A stretch of 64,000 nucleotides of DNA from Desulfopila aestuarii DSM 18488 (GCA_945863875.1 CAMBBS010000012.1:50740-114739); one strand, 5' to 3'; shown: positions 25,616 through 34,349, counted from the first letter of the stretch. Numbers and translations: made by a program. The notes: generated from the sequence alone by a model not told the origin.

Positions 25616-26410
25616 TTAAAAATAAGGGTCGAAGCGAATGGTCAATTCCGTTATGCCGGCAACGTCGGCGAGCATCTGGGTGATGCGGTCATGAATGACT
25701 GCTTGTTGATCTTCGGGGACCTTCTGGGAAATTGCCACCCGGCCATTTTCTGCTGTTGCAACTGCATTGGGATAGTCGAGCAGTTTTTCGCTGACCAGGG
25801 CGTGCAGGGCTGAATCGGCAAGGGTTGCTTGTGACTCGGCTGTTTCCTGAAAGGCGTGCAGTCCAACCGCGTTGGCAATGATATCGACGGCCTCGTCCTC
25901 TGACAAATGGCCGACTCGTATGGTCAGATTATACGTCGAAGGGTCCATTATATCTATACCATAGAGAAACATCGCCCACTTGCGTCGTTCTTCGTCATCT
26001 TTTTTTAGAATATAATGGGCTTTTTCTTCGGAAATGTTTTCCCTGGCCATCTCATCGGCCACCCTTTTTTCGGTGTCGGCAATGATGCGTACTTTCAATA
26101 CGTGTGAGATATTATGGACAAAATGGTGCCCAACAAGACCGTGGTACACAACGTTACCGGTCAGAAAATGTTGCAGGATTGCTGATCGTATCGCCGCTTT
26201 AAAACGTTTATTTCCGTGGGGGAAACGATCCAGCACGGAAAAAGCATTATCCAGTCCGCGTATCAGCTTAATTTCCGGCAGGTGGAATTTGTCGAGGTTC
26301 TCAATGACCTGGTCCCGGGACAAACATGAATAGCCTAATCTTTTTGCAAGCTTTTCGGCGATTGATTTACCGTGATAGTAACTCCCTCGGGAAATGGTGA
26401 TGATCGGCAT
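25616..26410 (-). CDS. Cytidylate-kinase-like family protein
   Basis: This 264-residue cytoplasmic protein belongs to the cytidylate-kinase-like family (PF13189). The start MPIITISRGSYYHGKSIAEK gives a P-loop variant (GxxxxGKS), followed by the LGYSCLSRDQVI block and a lid-like segment ENISEEKAHYILKKDDEERRKWAMF. The C-terminal 70 residues (ALHALVSEKLLDYPNAV...) resemble a BON-like fold and are absent from true Cmk enzymes. Nucleotide phosphorylation is presumed but the substrate is unknown. AAGGAGG precedes the ATG at 26410; the longer frame to 26551 is not supported. Confidence 0.82.
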   Translation of the reverse strand: MPIITISRGSYYHGKSIAEKLAKRLGYSCLSRDQVIENLDKFHLPEIKLIRGLDNAFSVLDRFPHGNKRFKAAIRSAILQHFLTGNVVYHGLVGHHFVHNISHVLKVRIIADTEKRVADEMARENISEEKAHYILKKDDEERRKWAMFLYGIDIMDPSTYNLTIRVGHLSEDEAVDIIANAVGLHAFQETAESQATLADSALHALVSEKLLDYPNAVATAENGRVAISQKVPEDQQAVIHDRITQMLADVAGITELTIRFDPYF

Positions 26411-26797
26411 GAGAACCTCCTTCCGGTGTAGGATGTTGACAAAAAAGCACGAAGAAATTGCCTCCCGACGTGGGCTGACGGGAATAAAGCTGAACATTTC
26501 TATACCTGCGTGCATAGGGTAGACAATTTTTTGCCATATATCAATGTACAATGTAGGTGCGGGTTTCTTTGCCTTATTTTCTCTCGTCGAGACAACGGTA
26601 AAAGAAAATCAGCAAAAAGCCGGTTTGCAAAATTGCAGTAACAGCAGGTGAAGTTGTATCTTATTGAAATAATATGAAAGAATTCTTGACAACGTGTTAT
26701 TTGATGATGATAAAAAGTCCAGGACTAGTCGAGAATACTCTCGTGTTTTCAACAGGTACAGGTTATCGCTCAGTCATTCAACGAAAGGAGAAAGGGT
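26411..26797. other. Divergent promoter region
   Basis: AT-rich spacer between the cytidylate-kinase-like gene and the small lysine-rich gene. It contains a good plus-strand promoter at 26686-26714. No gene is seen. Confidence 0.55.
26686..26714 (+). promoter_or_regulatory. Sigma-70 promoter of the small lysine-rich gene
   Basis: TTGACA (26686-26691), a 17-base spacer and GATAAA (26709-26714) lie about 84 bases before the ATG. Confidence 0.65.
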
Positions 26798-26971
26798 ATG
26801 TCGGAAAAGAAAGAGAAAAAAGAGAAGAACGAAAAGAAAGAGAAAAAGGAAAAAGATCCCAAAAGTACTTGTTGTGGTGAAACTGTCTGTGTAACAAAAG
26901 ACAATAAGAAGGACAAGAAGGGCAAAAAAGAGAAGAAGGACAAGAAAGAGAAGAAGGACAAGAAAAAGTAG
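26798..26971 (+). CDS. Small Lys/Glu-rich protein with central Cys motif
   Basis: This 57-residue protein starts MSEKKEKKEKNEKKEKKEKD and is over half lysine with many Glu/Asp. It is interrupted by one neutral island, KSTCCGETVCVTK (residues 22-34), with three cysteines in a CCxxxxC pattern. The tail repeats KKDKKxKK units. AAAGGAG at seven-base spacing and a consensus promoter support expression. The charged arms suggest nucleic-acid or membrane-surface binding and the Cys island suggests metal or redox activity, both inferences. I do not recognise a family. Confidence 0.7.
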   Translation: MSEKKEKKEKNEKKEKKEKDPKSTCCGETVCVTKDNKKDKKGKKEKKDKKEKKDKKK

Positions 26972-27029
26972 AAAGGTGACTTCAACGTGGGACGGCAGTG
27001 CTTGTTCGTACGCCGGTTCAGCTTTTTTT

Positions 27030-27066
27030 CCTGATGAATGGTCGGTAGTTACTGTTATTCATCAGG
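27030..27066. repeat. Long stem-loop between small gene and ABC-F gene
   Basis: CCTGATGAAT and ATTCATCAGG pair around a 17-base loop; flanking T7 and A6 runs extend the stem. It lies at the convergent 3' ends of two genes. U-runs are on the 5' side, so it is not a textbook terminator on either strand. Confidence 0.6.
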
Positions 27067-27132
27067 AAAAAAGATGAAGAGACTGCCTGGTGCCGTGCTG
27101 GTCAGTCTTCAGATATAGAGTCGCAGATGTGT

Positions 27133-28767
27133 TTATGCTGCCTCTTTTTCCAGATAGGCATTTTCTTCTGACAGGCTGGCTTCCTTCATTTCCAGGAACT
27201 GATCAAAATTCATCAGCACGTCAAGTATCCCGTCTGGAGTGATTTCGATAATTCTGTTGGCCACGGTGGAGACAAACTGATGGTCATGGGAGGCAAAGAG
27301 AACGACCTCCGGAAAAGCCATCAGACCGTTGTTGAGTGAGGTGATGGACTCAAGATCGAGGTGGTTGGTTGGTTCGTCTAGAATGAGCACATTGGCATCG
27401 GCGAGCATCATTCTAGACAGCATGCACCGCACCCGCTCACCGCCGGAGAGAACGGAAGTTTTTTTAGTTGCCTCTTCTCCGGAAAAAAGCATTTTTCCAA
27501 GGAATCCGCGGATAAAGCTTTCATCCTGTTTCGGTGGAGCATACTGTCGCAGCCAACCAACCAGATCGAGCTGATCATTGTCAAAATACGCAGTATTTTC
27601 CTTGGGGAAATAGGCGCTGCTGATTGTTACGCCCCAGCGGAAACTGCCTGTGTCCGGTTGCAGTTCTCCTGCCAGAACCTGGAACAGGGTCGTTTTCGCC
27701 AGACTGTTCGGTCCGACAAAGGCGATTTTGTCACCTCCATTGACGGTGAGGGTGATGTTTTTAAACATGGAAACACCTTCGATCTCTTTACTGAGTCCTT
27801 TAATCTCCAGGATGATATCCCCACAGGGGCGTTCCGGTTTGAAGACAATGTAGGGATATTTTCGTGAAGAGTTCGGCATGTTGTCGATGGTGAGTTTTTC
27901 CAGCAGTTTTTTACGTGACGTCGCCTGTTTCGCCTTGGAGGCATTGGAACTGAAACGTCGAATAAATTCCTTGAGTTCTTCCGCTTTTGCCTTGACCTTC
28001 TTACTCTCGGTCTCTTTCTGGCGGAAATGCAGCTGACTGGCTTCGTACCAGAAATCATAGTTGCCGACGTAGATCTCGATTTTGCCAAAATCAATATCGG
28101 CCATATGGGTGCAGACCTGATTGAGGAAATGCCGGTCATGGGAGACGATGATCACGGTGTTGTTGAAGCGGGATAGAAATTCTTCGAGCCAGTTGATCGT
28201 CTTCAGGTCGAGCTGGTTGGTCGGTTCGTCGAGGAGCAGGATATCCGGGTTGCCGAACAGGGCCTGGGCCAGCAGCACCCGTACCTTGTCGCTCCCGTCG
28301 AGTTCCTTCATTCTTTTCTGGCGCATCTCTTCGGGGATGCCGAGGCCTTTGAGTAACACTGAGGCCTCCGCCTCTGCCTCGTAGCCGTTCATTTCGCCGA
28401 ATTTCACTTCCAGTTCCCCGGAAAGGATACCGTCTTCCTCGGTAAAATCCGCTTTGGCGTAGAGGGCTTCACGGGCCGCCATGACCTTGTAGAGCTTCTT
28501 ATGGCCCATGATCACGGTGTTAAACACCGTATGTTCATCAAAAGCGAACTGATCCTGGCTGAGCATGGCGATGCGCTGCCCAGGGCCTTTGAATATTTCA
28601 CCTCGATCGGCATCAAGTTTTCCTGCGAGGATCTTGAGAAAGGTAGATTTGCCGGCGCCGTTTGCACCGATCAGTCCATAGCAGTTGCCGGGGGTAAATT
28701 TAATATTGACGTCTTGGAAAATAATTCTCTTGCCATAAGAGAGTGCAATATTCGATGCGGTAATCAT
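27133..28767 (-). CDS. ABC-F family ATPase (YbiT/YkpA-like)
   Basis: This 544-residue cytoplasmic protein has two ABC nucleotide-binding domains and no membrane domain. NBD1 (about 1-250) has GLIGANGAGKST and LLLDEPTNQLD; NBD2 (about 315-530) has GPNSLAKTTLF, LSGGERVRC and LILDEPTNHLD. The linker between them (about 240-300) is charged and helical as in ribosome-acting ABC-F proteins. The first signature (LDGSDKVRVLLAQALFG) and the AKTT second Walker A fit the YbiT/YkpA branch. These proteins bind the ribosomal E site and relieve or regulate stalled translation. A small basic protein, a cold-shock protein and RhlE lie upstream on the same strand. Confidence 0.92.
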   Translation of the reverse strand: MITASNIALSYGKRIIFQDVNIKFTPGNCYGLIGANGAGKSTFLKILAGKLDADRGEIFKGPGQRIAMLSQDQFAFDEHTVFNTVIMGHKKLYKVMAAREALYAKADFTEEDGILSGELEVKFGEMNGYEAEAEASVLLKGLGIPEEMRQKRMKELDGSDKVRVLLAQALFGNPDILLLDEPTNQLDLKTINWLEEFLSRFNNTVIIVSHDRHFLNQVCTHMADIDFGKIEIYVGNYDFWYEASQLHFRQKETESKKVKAKAEELKEFIRRFSSNASKAKQATSRKKLLEKLTIDNMPNSSRKYPYIVFKPERPCGDIILEIKGLSKEIEGVSMFKNITLTVNGGDKIAFVGPNSLAKTTLFQVLAGELQPDTGSFRWGVTISSAYFPKENTAYFDNDQLDLVGWLRQYAPPKQDESFIRGFLGKMLFSGEEATKKTSVLSGGERVRCMLSRMMLADANVLILDEPTNHLDLESITSLNNGLMAFPEVVLFASHDHQFVSTVANRIIEITPDGILDVLMNFDQFLEMKEASLSEENAYLEKEAA

Positions 28768-28850
28768 GGTTGTGTCCTCAGATAAGAGCCAAAAGGATAC
28801 ATCCCATGGCCTGGAGTGTTCTTTGAAAAGAAATGCAGGGTGTTACTCAG

Positions 28851-29006
28851 TTAATCTTCCGCCGGAACAGGGGGGTCCATTCCCTCGATGGTTTCCTCGG
28901 CAGGGTCCGTCGGTTTTTCCTGTTTGCGCAGCTTTTTTTCTTCTTTTTTCTTTTTCTTCGCTATTTCTTTCTGTCGTTTTTCGTATGAATAGTTTGGTTT
29001 GGCCAA
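28851..29006 (-). CDS. Small conserved basic protein (MAKPNYSYEKRQKE type)
   Basis: This 51-residue protein starts at TTG 29006, which has AAGGAG at proper spacing. It reads (M)AKPNYSYEKRQKEIAKK, then a Lys-rich helix, then an acidic Pro-containing tail ending VPAED. The N-terminal block is one I recognise as recurring in small hypothetical proteins of proteobacteria; their function is not established. Placement between cspA-like and ABC-F genes suggests an RNA- or ribosome-linked role. An overlapping 65-codon frame at 28843-29040 is its shadow. Confidence 0.75.
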   Translation of the reverse strand: MAKPNYSYEKRQKEIAKKKKKEEKKLRKQEKPTDPAEETIEGMDPPVPAED

Positions 29007-29052
29007 GACTCTCTCCTTCCTGTTGGTTCGTGTTCGGCATAAAATTGATAAT

Positions 29053-29081
29053 AAAAAAAAGCCCCCGCTGAGGGCGGGGGC
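29053..29081 (-). terminator. Strong intrinsic terminator of the cold-shock gene
   Basis: On the minus strand GCCCCCGC-CCTCA-GCGGGGGC is followed by eight T residues, 23 bases after the csp stop codon. Confidence 0.95.
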
Positions 29082-29103
29082 TTTTTGTGGTCGAACTCAG
29101 TTC

Positions 29104-29304
29104 TTACTGCTGAACAACATTGGCAGCAGCGGGACCTTTGGGGCCGTCAACAACCTCGAAGGTCACTCGTGCGCCTTCTTCAAGAGATTTGAAGCCCTGA
29201 GCCTGAATTGCGGAATGATGAACAAATACGTCGTTGCCGCCATCTTGCTCAATAAAACCAAAACCTTTTGAATCGTTAAACCACTTTACTGTACCTTCAG
29301 CCAT
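29104..29304 (-). CDS. Cold-shock protein CspA family
   Basis: This 66-residue OB-fold protein binds single-stranded RNA or DNA. RNP1 (KGFGFIE) and RNP2 (VFVHHSAI) are intact, and the start [14 protein letters not shown] is canonical. AAAGGAG lies before the ATG. It has its own strong terminator and follows rhlE by 105 bases; that spacer may hold a cold-regulated leader. Csp and RhlE commonly cooperate in RNA unfolding. Confidence 0.96.
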   Translation of the reverse strand: MAEGTVKWFNDSKGFGFIEQDGGNDVFVHHSAIQAQGFKSLEEGARVTFEVVDGPKGPAAANVVQQ

Positions 29305-29409
29305 CTTGTACTACTCCTTTTTGCTGGGTTCCATCGGAACCCTTTTTTATATAGCCGAACCATCACTTCGATACTTCGACTGGAAGTCTGGATGTCCAGA
29401 CAAATCACA

Positions 29410-30687
29410 TTATCTTTGTCCAGGTTTGCTCGTTCCGAAATCAAAAGAGCACGCCTTGCTGCGTCGGCTTTTGCCACGGGTGGCTGTCGCCGTTTTGTTT
29501 CCTCTCGGCGTTTGCCGAGAGAAATTTTCTCTTTTTTCTACTATATTCGCTTCCTCGTCAGCTCTGGGAGAGACACAGGCTGGCGGAGTCACTTCGCGGC
29601 TCATTTTTTTGCCGAGATTCCGTTCGATGAGTGATATCATCTTGCCGTCATCTCGATCGGCAAATGTTACAGCCTGACCGAACCGTGTGGCGCGGCCGGT
29701 CCGTCCGGTACGGTGCGTGTAGGTTTCGGCCGTGTCCGGTACATCATAATTGATGACATGGGAAATGCCAAGTACATCAATACCGCGGGCGGCAATATCG
29801 GTGGCGACGAGGATTTTAAAGGTGCCGTCGCGAAATCCGTCCATCGCCTGTTGCCGTTTCTGTTGCGAGAGGTTGCCCTGCAGCGAAGTCGCGCTGTAGC
29901 CGGCATGCTCGAGCACCAGGGCCAGGCTTTTCGCCTTGTATTTGGTGCGGGTGAAGATGAGCGTGCAGGTCATTTCCCCCTTATCGATAATGCTTTTCAG
30001 CAAAGAGGTCTTGCGAGCTTTGGCTACTTGATACAGCCGATGGGAGATCGTCGGGGCCGGCAGCGTATGATTGATCTGCACGGTCACCGGCTGGTAGAGA
30101 ATCTCCTCTGCCAGATGACGGATTTCCTGCGGCATGGTCGCGGAAAAGACCAGGGTTTGACGTTTTGTCGGCAGTTGCTTGATTATTCGTCGAATATCCG
30201 GCAGGAAGCCCTTGTCAAACATATGGTCGGCCTCATCTAAGACCAGCACTTCAACAGCCCTCAGGTTGAAGGCATTCTCGCTCAGCAGGTCGAGTAAGCG
30301 ACCGGGGCAGGCAACAATAATTTCCGCACCGGAACGGATGCCTTTTATCTGCGGCTGTTTGCCAACGCCGCCGTAAACGACAACGCTGCGCAATCCGGTA
30401 TTGACGCCCATCTTTTCGATATTGTCATGGATCTGTTCCGCCAATTCTCTGGTCGGAGCGACGATGAGCGCCCGCACTGTTTTGCGGGGACCATCCAGGA
30501 GTCGCTGCAGCAAGGGCAGAACAAATGCCGCTGTCTTTCCGGTACCGGTCTGCGCCAGGCCAAGCATGTCACGGCCGGCAAGGATCGATGGGATAGCTTC
30601 TTTCTGGATGGGGGTGGGGGCGGTATAACCGCAGGCGGCAATGCCGGCGTTTACCTTGGGATGAAACTGAAATTCATTGAAACTCAT
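29410..30687 (-). CDS. rhlE: DEAD-box ATP-dependent RNA helicase RhlE
   Basis: This 425-residue helicase unwinds RNA in ribosome assembly and cold adaptation. It starts MSFNEFQFHPKVNAGIAACG with the Q motif (YTAPTPIQKEAIP), then AQTGTGKT (Walker A), PTRELAEQ, VLDEADHMFD (DEAD), SATMP, the second RecA domain with ATDIAARGIDV and HRTGRTGR, and a short basic C-terminal tail. ATG 30687 has GGAG five bases upstream; the 63-codon in-frame extension to 30876 is untypical. It is upstream of the csp gene. Confidence 0.94.
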   Translation of the reverse strand: MSFNEFQFHPKVNAGIAACGYTAPTPIQKEAIPSILAGRDMLGLAQTGTGKTAAFVLPLLQRLLDGPRKTVRALIVAPTRELAEQIHDNIEKMGVNTGLRSVVVYGGVGKQPQIKGIRSGAEIIVACPGRLLDLLSENAFNLRAVEVLVLDEADHMFDKGFLPDIRRIIKQLPTKRQTLVFSATMPQEIRHLAEEILYQPVTVQINHTLPAPTISHRLYQVAKARKTSLLKSIIDKGEMTCTLIFTRTKYKAKSLALVLEHAGYSATSLQGNLSQQKRQQAMDGFRDGTFKILVATDIAARGIDVLGISHVINYDVPDTAETYTHRTGRTGRATRFGQAVTFADRDDGKMISLIERNLGKKMSREVTPPACVSPRADEEANIVEKRENFSRQTPRGNKTATATRGKSRRSKACSFDFGTSKPGQR

Positions 30688-31340
30688 TAATACTCCATTA
30701 TATTTCGTGGTGAGATGCCGGGGTTCTTCCCCTGGTCCCTCGATCTGCGCATCCTTGTGGATTCGCCAGTAAATCGGTAATTTCAAGCCCAACCGGCAAG
30801 GTTTTAACACCGGCCTGCGGGGTATACGTACCTTAGCCAAATACTTTCTTGATAAAGAAAAGAATTTCCAAACCACTCAACGTATGTTTGCATTGGTAAC
30901 GGACACTGTTGTTGACCATCTGCACAGAGCTGAAGCTTTTTGTTTGACGAGAAGTTTGATCTCGGGCGAGTTTTGACTTGCAAAACTGAGCCGTGCGGCT
31001 TGAATGGATGCCAAAATCAGTATCGGTCTTCGGTCCTGGTGTATGAGAAAAATTCCGACAAAAAGGTTCATACTGTTTTAAGTAATCAGCATGTGCTTCG
31101 ACGGCAACGAACGACGCTTGGGAAACAACGAGGTTAACGAGGACTACCTGAAGGGGATGTGCTCCTACTTAATTTGATTCAATGAAGCTATTATACTTGC
31201 CTTTTAATATTGTGCAAGGAAATAAAAAAAATAAATATTTTCTTGAGGTGAAGCAGTGGCGGTCGATGCTTGAAATCCTTATGGCTGAGATATCGCTAAT
31301 AGCCTGGTATGTAACGAGAAAAATCACATGAAAAGGGGGC
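30688..31340. other. Intergenic region without recognised features
   Basis: Both neighbours are on the minus strand. The stretch holds the rhlE upstream region and the 3' flank of the DUF1456 gene. Small frames (30877-31071, 30940-31137, 31169-31474) lack Shine-Dalgarno sites and familiar products. I found no RNA gene or repeat. Confidence 0.5.
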
Positions 31341-31832
31341 TTATTTCCATTTAAACTCCGCTTCCGGCTGAATGTCGGGGCGATATTGTATCTGCAACCC
31401 CTGCAGGAAATTGCGGAGAATCTGGTCCTTGCAGCTCCGATAGTTTTTGTGATCCGGTTTACGGAAAAAAGCACTTAATTCGTGCTTGCTCATCGGTAAA
31501 GCTGCCAGCTGCAAAATCTTCAGTATATCTTCGTCCTGGAGGTTTAAGGCGATTTTTAATTTTCTGAAAGTAATATTGTTATTTAAACGTTGTTCCGGCT
31601 TGGGTTGTGGCCCCTCACGCTCGCCTCGTTTGTCGTTGATCAAGCCGTTAAGAAAGGCAGCCAATTGGATGTCACTGCAGTTTTTGCAGGCGGGGTCGTC
31701 ATCTTTTTTCAGCCATTCACTGATTTGCGTTCGAGTGACCGGGTGGCCGGCCAGGGCAAAAAGAGCAATCATTTTCGAGTCGCTGAAATTGAAGGTAAAG
31801 CGGATGCGACGCAAGATATCGTTATTCTTCAC
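31341..31832 (-). CDS. DUF1456 (YehS) family protein
   Basis: This 163-residue protein has two DUF1456 repeats. Each starts with a short N-D-I-L or F-R-K-L helix, then a DSKMIALFALAGHPVTRTQISEWLKK-like or DEDILKILQLAALPMSKHELSAFFRK-like unit and a C-rich DPACKNCSD or NYRSCKDQ segment. E. coli YehS is the reference; function is unknown. The start is GTG (AAGGAAACAGTT upstream). Length matches the family (about 155). Confidence 0.9.
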   Translation of the reverse strand: MKNNDILRRIRFTFNFSDSKMIALFALAGHPVTRTQISEWLKKDDDPACKNCSDIQLAAFLNGLINDKRGEREGPQPKPEQRLNNNITFRKLKIALNLQDEDILKILQLAALPMSKHELSAFFRKPDHKNYRSCKDQILRNFLQGLQIQYRPDIQPEAEFKWK

Positions 31833-32248
31833 AACTGTTTCCTTTGCTGAATCGTAGTTTATTGGTGTTGTTCCCTGCCCGGCAAGACAATTTGTTGCGG
31901 GGCAGGTATTTTACCCGCCGCTTTTGCCCAAAGAATCAAGGGGGGCAAGGCGGGGATGTACTTTTGTTTGACAATCTAACTCAAGTCGTGGAATTTAACC
32001 TTCAAATTTCTCCAACTAAGCGTTATAGTACCTAAACGGTTTGTTGCATTATGCCCGTCTTTACCTGCCCCTGTTCAGAAAAAACGATTTTCATCTCTCT
32101 GCACCAGACCGGATTACAGTCAGAATACAGTACGTTCGCCAATAACGGTATGGAATTACTTCTGAGCACGTGATGTTGTGCAGGTAGTACCTGTTCTTCA
32201 TCGAAAATCAGTAGATTCTACTGAAAACCTCAACCAAGGAGAATCCCC
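31833..32248. other. Divergent intergenic region with two adjacent stem-loops
   Basis: Two hairpins follow each other: CCTGCCC...GGGGCAGG (31874-31906) and CCCGCC-N5-TGCCC...GGGCA-A-GGCGGG (31914-31954). The remaining 290 bases lead to the dodecin gene and hold no gene that I can support. Confidence 0.5.
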
Positions 32249-32461
32249 ATGTCTGAGAGTGTGTATAAAATTATCGAAATGGTTGGTTCGAGCCCCGTAT
32301 CATGGGAAGAGGCTACCAAGAACGCTGTTGCGTCCGCTGGAATGAGCCTGCGTGACCTGCGTATCGCCGAAGTCGTCACCCTGGATATGAAAATTGACGA
32401 AGGGAAACCGGCTGCCTTTCGGGCGCGGGTGAAGCTTTCTTTTAAACTTCTTTCCGACTAA
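32249..32461 (+). CDS. Dodecin
   Basis: This 70-residue protein forms a dodecameric flavin-storage shell. The family sequence is clear: VYKIIEMVGSSPVSWEEAT, the AGMSLRDLRIAEV helix-strand and the terminal KLSFKL strand. The Trp in SWEEA that stacks on flavin is present. AAGGAG precedes the ATG. It probably buffers FMN, FAD or related flavins in the cytoplasm. Confidence 0.95.
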   Translation: MSESVYKIIEMVGSSPVSWEEATKNAVASAGMSLRDLRIAEVVTLDMKIDEGKPAAFRARVKLSFKLLSD

Positions 32462-32636
32462 GCGACATGTCTTCCATACCTCTTCCTGGAAATTCTACAG
32501 CCAGGGAAGGGGATGCGGGGGGCCGTATTGATGAGGGGGTGGGGATACTGTCAAAACCCCGCCGGTCAATCACGACCCTCTTGTTATTTCTATGCGCGAA
32601 CAAGGTTAAAGAACCACATCGCTTCTGAAGAAGCCC

Positions 32637-33662
32637 ATGTCTGACACCTTTACTCCGCCATATCTCCTGCGCAATCCGCATCTTCAGACCATGCTTGCCA
32701 GTTTGCGTCCCAGAAAATATTTTATCGGCAGACGGGCGGACAATCTTCTTCGCCAGGCAAAAGAGCAGATTCTCGATTGCGGCAAGGGGGTCCGCCTGCT
32801 TGGTTCCTACAGTTGCCGGCCGGAACACCTTGAAAATATTGCCGTGCTGATCCATGGGTGGGAGGGCAGTATCGACTCGAGCTATCTCCTCTCCGCCGCC
32901 GGGATGTTATTTGATCACGGTTGCAATGTCTTTCGTCTCAATCTCCGCGACCATGGCAACAGCCATCATCTCAATCGGGATCTGTTCAACTCCACCCGCC
33001 TTGCTGAAGTGGTCAACGCGGTGGCCGAGGTTTTTCAGCGCTACCCCCATAAAAGACACTACCTCGCCGGTTTTTCTCTGGGCGGAAATTTTGCCCTGCG
33101 AATTGGTCTGCAGGCACCGTCAAAGAGCCTTCGACTGGATAAAATTGTCGCCATCAGCCCGCTTATCAGCCCAAGCAGCACCACTTTCAATCTGGAGAAG
33201 AACCTTTTTGTCTACCATGCGTATTTTGTGCGAAAATGGCGAGGATCGCTGCGCAAAAAACTGGTGCTGTTCCCCGATCTGGGTTATGACGATACCATCT
33301 TGAACCTGAACAGTCTCAGTAGCATGAACGGTTATTTCGTCCCTAACCACACCGTCTTCAGCACGGCTGAGGGCTACCTGGATGCCTATGCTCTTACCGG
33401 CAGTCGATTGGCCGGTCTTCTGGTCGACAGCCATATCATTGCCGCGGAAGATGACCCTATAACCAGCATACAAGACCTGGTGCAGATGACCGCCCGCCCG
33501 TCCTCCCTGCAACTGGAAGTTACCAGGTATGGCGGACATTGCGGCTTTCTGAAAGATTTATCCCTGAACAGCTGGGTCGATCAGCGGCTGGTGACACTTT
33601 TCAGCGGGCCTGCCGCTCCAGAGAGCAACCCACCACCCGCAATAGAGGCAGTCAGCGTCTAA
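32637..33662 (+). CDS. Alpha/beta hydrolase, YheT/EMB8 family
   Basis: This 341-residue hydrolase begins with the YheT-family stretch PPYLLRNPHLQTMLAS. It has the nucleophile elbow GFSLGGN (about residue 146), an oxyanion region in VLIHGWEGS and the C-terminal His in GGHCGFL. Family members are esterases or lipases on uncharacterised substrates. No signal peptide is present. The Shine-Dalgarno site is weak (GAAGAAG). The gene is convergent with the TPR lipoprotein gene. Confidence 0.87.
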   Translation: MSDTFTPPYLLRNPHLQTMLASLRPRKYFIGRRADNLLRQAKEQILDCGKGVRLLGSYSCRPEHLENIAVLIHGWEGSIDSSYLLSAAGMLFDHGCNVFRLNLRDHGNSHHLNRDLFNSTRLAEVVNAVAEVFQRYPHKRHYLAGFSLGGNFALRIGLQAPSKSLRLDKIVAISPLISPSSTTFNLEKNLFVYHAYFVRKWRGSLRKKLVLFPDLGYDDTILNLNSLSSMNGYFVPNHTVFSTAEGYLDAYALTGSRLAGLLVDSHIIAAEDDPITSIQDLVQMTARPSSLQLEVTRYGGHCGFLKDLSLNSWVDQRLVTLFSGPAAPESNPPPAIEAVSV

Positions 33663-33757
33663 CCTTGGTTAGCGGGAGAGAAGCGGGGATTCTTTTCACT
33701 ACCCCCTTGAGGGGTGTAAAGTGCCAAACCATTGAACATTTGTTCCAAGGCGACCTG

Positions 33758-34285
33758 TTACTGACCGGCGGCTTTTTTCAAAGACTCCTGAATAATCCGA
33801 CGGTTTCTCTGGATAATGGTTGTGTCCGTTCCGGCCAGGGAGTTCGATTTCGCAGCGAGAGCCCGGGCCTGCTCATATTGCTGCTGCTGCAGTTTGACCT
33901 CGGCCATTTGGGTCCAGAGCATCGCCTCTTTAGGTGCTGCGCGCAGACCTCTCTCCAGAATTGAGATGGCAAGATCAGGTCTGCCCTGAAGGGTCGCCTG
34001 CTCTGCCTGTCGACTGAAATCAGCGGCGATCGTGTTGGTCTGCCTTGGCGGTGGCGGTTTGATTGGTTCCACCGGCGGAACCGGCGGCACCGGCGGCTTG
34101 GTTACCACCGGCTTGGTTACCACCGGCCTTGTTACCACCGGCTTGGTTACCACCGGCTTTGTTGCGGCCGGCGGTGGCGGATAATAGACAGGTTGTTTGG
34201 GAGAGATGGTACAACCCTGAAAGAGCAGGGTAGCTGAAAAGGCGAGGAATAACAGGATAGACGTTGTTTTTGTTGAGTTGTTCAT
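33758..34285 (-). CDS. Proline-rich TPR lipoprotein, candidate PBP1b activator (LpoP-like)
   Basis: This 175-residue predicted outer-membrane lipoprotein starts MNNSTKTTSILLFLAFSAT and has the lipobox LFQGC with Cys at 24. A Pro/Val/Thr-rich linker of five-residue repeats (KPVVT units) spans about 39-75. A C-terminal TPR-like domain follows (QAEQATLQGRPDLAISILER...LWTQMAEVKLQQQQYEQAR). It sits 64 bases downstream of the PBP1b-type gene on the same strand. This build, lipobox plus extended linker plus TPR next to mrcB, is that of LpoP of Pseudomonas and Acinetobacter, which activates PBP1b through the peptidoglycan layer. The function is an inference from layout. No clear Shine-Dalgarno site was found. 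Confidence 0.7.
   Translation of the reverse strand: MNNSTKTTSILLFLAFSATLLFQGCTISPKQPVYYPPPPAATKPVVTKPVVTRPVVTKPVVTKPPVPPVPPVEPIKPPPPRQTNTIAADFSRQAEQATLQGRPDLAISILERGLRAAPKEAMLWTQMAEVKLQQQQYEQARALAAKSNSLAGTDTTIIQRNRRIIQESLKKAAGQ
34095..34169. repeat. Five tandem 15-bp units coding the KPVVT linker
   Basis: Five units of GGCTTGGTTACCACC-type sequence (plus strand) follow without gaps, three identical. They code the extended linker of the lipoprotein and are likely length-variable. Confidence 0.9.
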
Positions 34286-34349
34286 GGCTTTGTTTGGAGT
34301 AGATTTTTCGTAATATGCTGCAATGTGGCCGACAGGCTGGCGGGAGCCT

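Noticed and set aside
27030..27066. Bidirectional terminator between the small gene and ABC-F
   Set aside because: U-tracts are on the wrong side of the stem on both strands; kept only as a stem-loop.
27133..28767. Unusual LDGSDK signature and AKTT Walker A in the ABC-F protein, possible degeneration
   Set aside because: These variants are shared by the YbiT/YkpA branch, so they are subfamily traits.
33702..33716. ACCCC-CTTGA-GGGGT dyad resembling another CsoR operator
   Set aside because: It is imperfect as an operator, lies between convergent genes and has no promoter nearby; at best a weak terminator hairpin.
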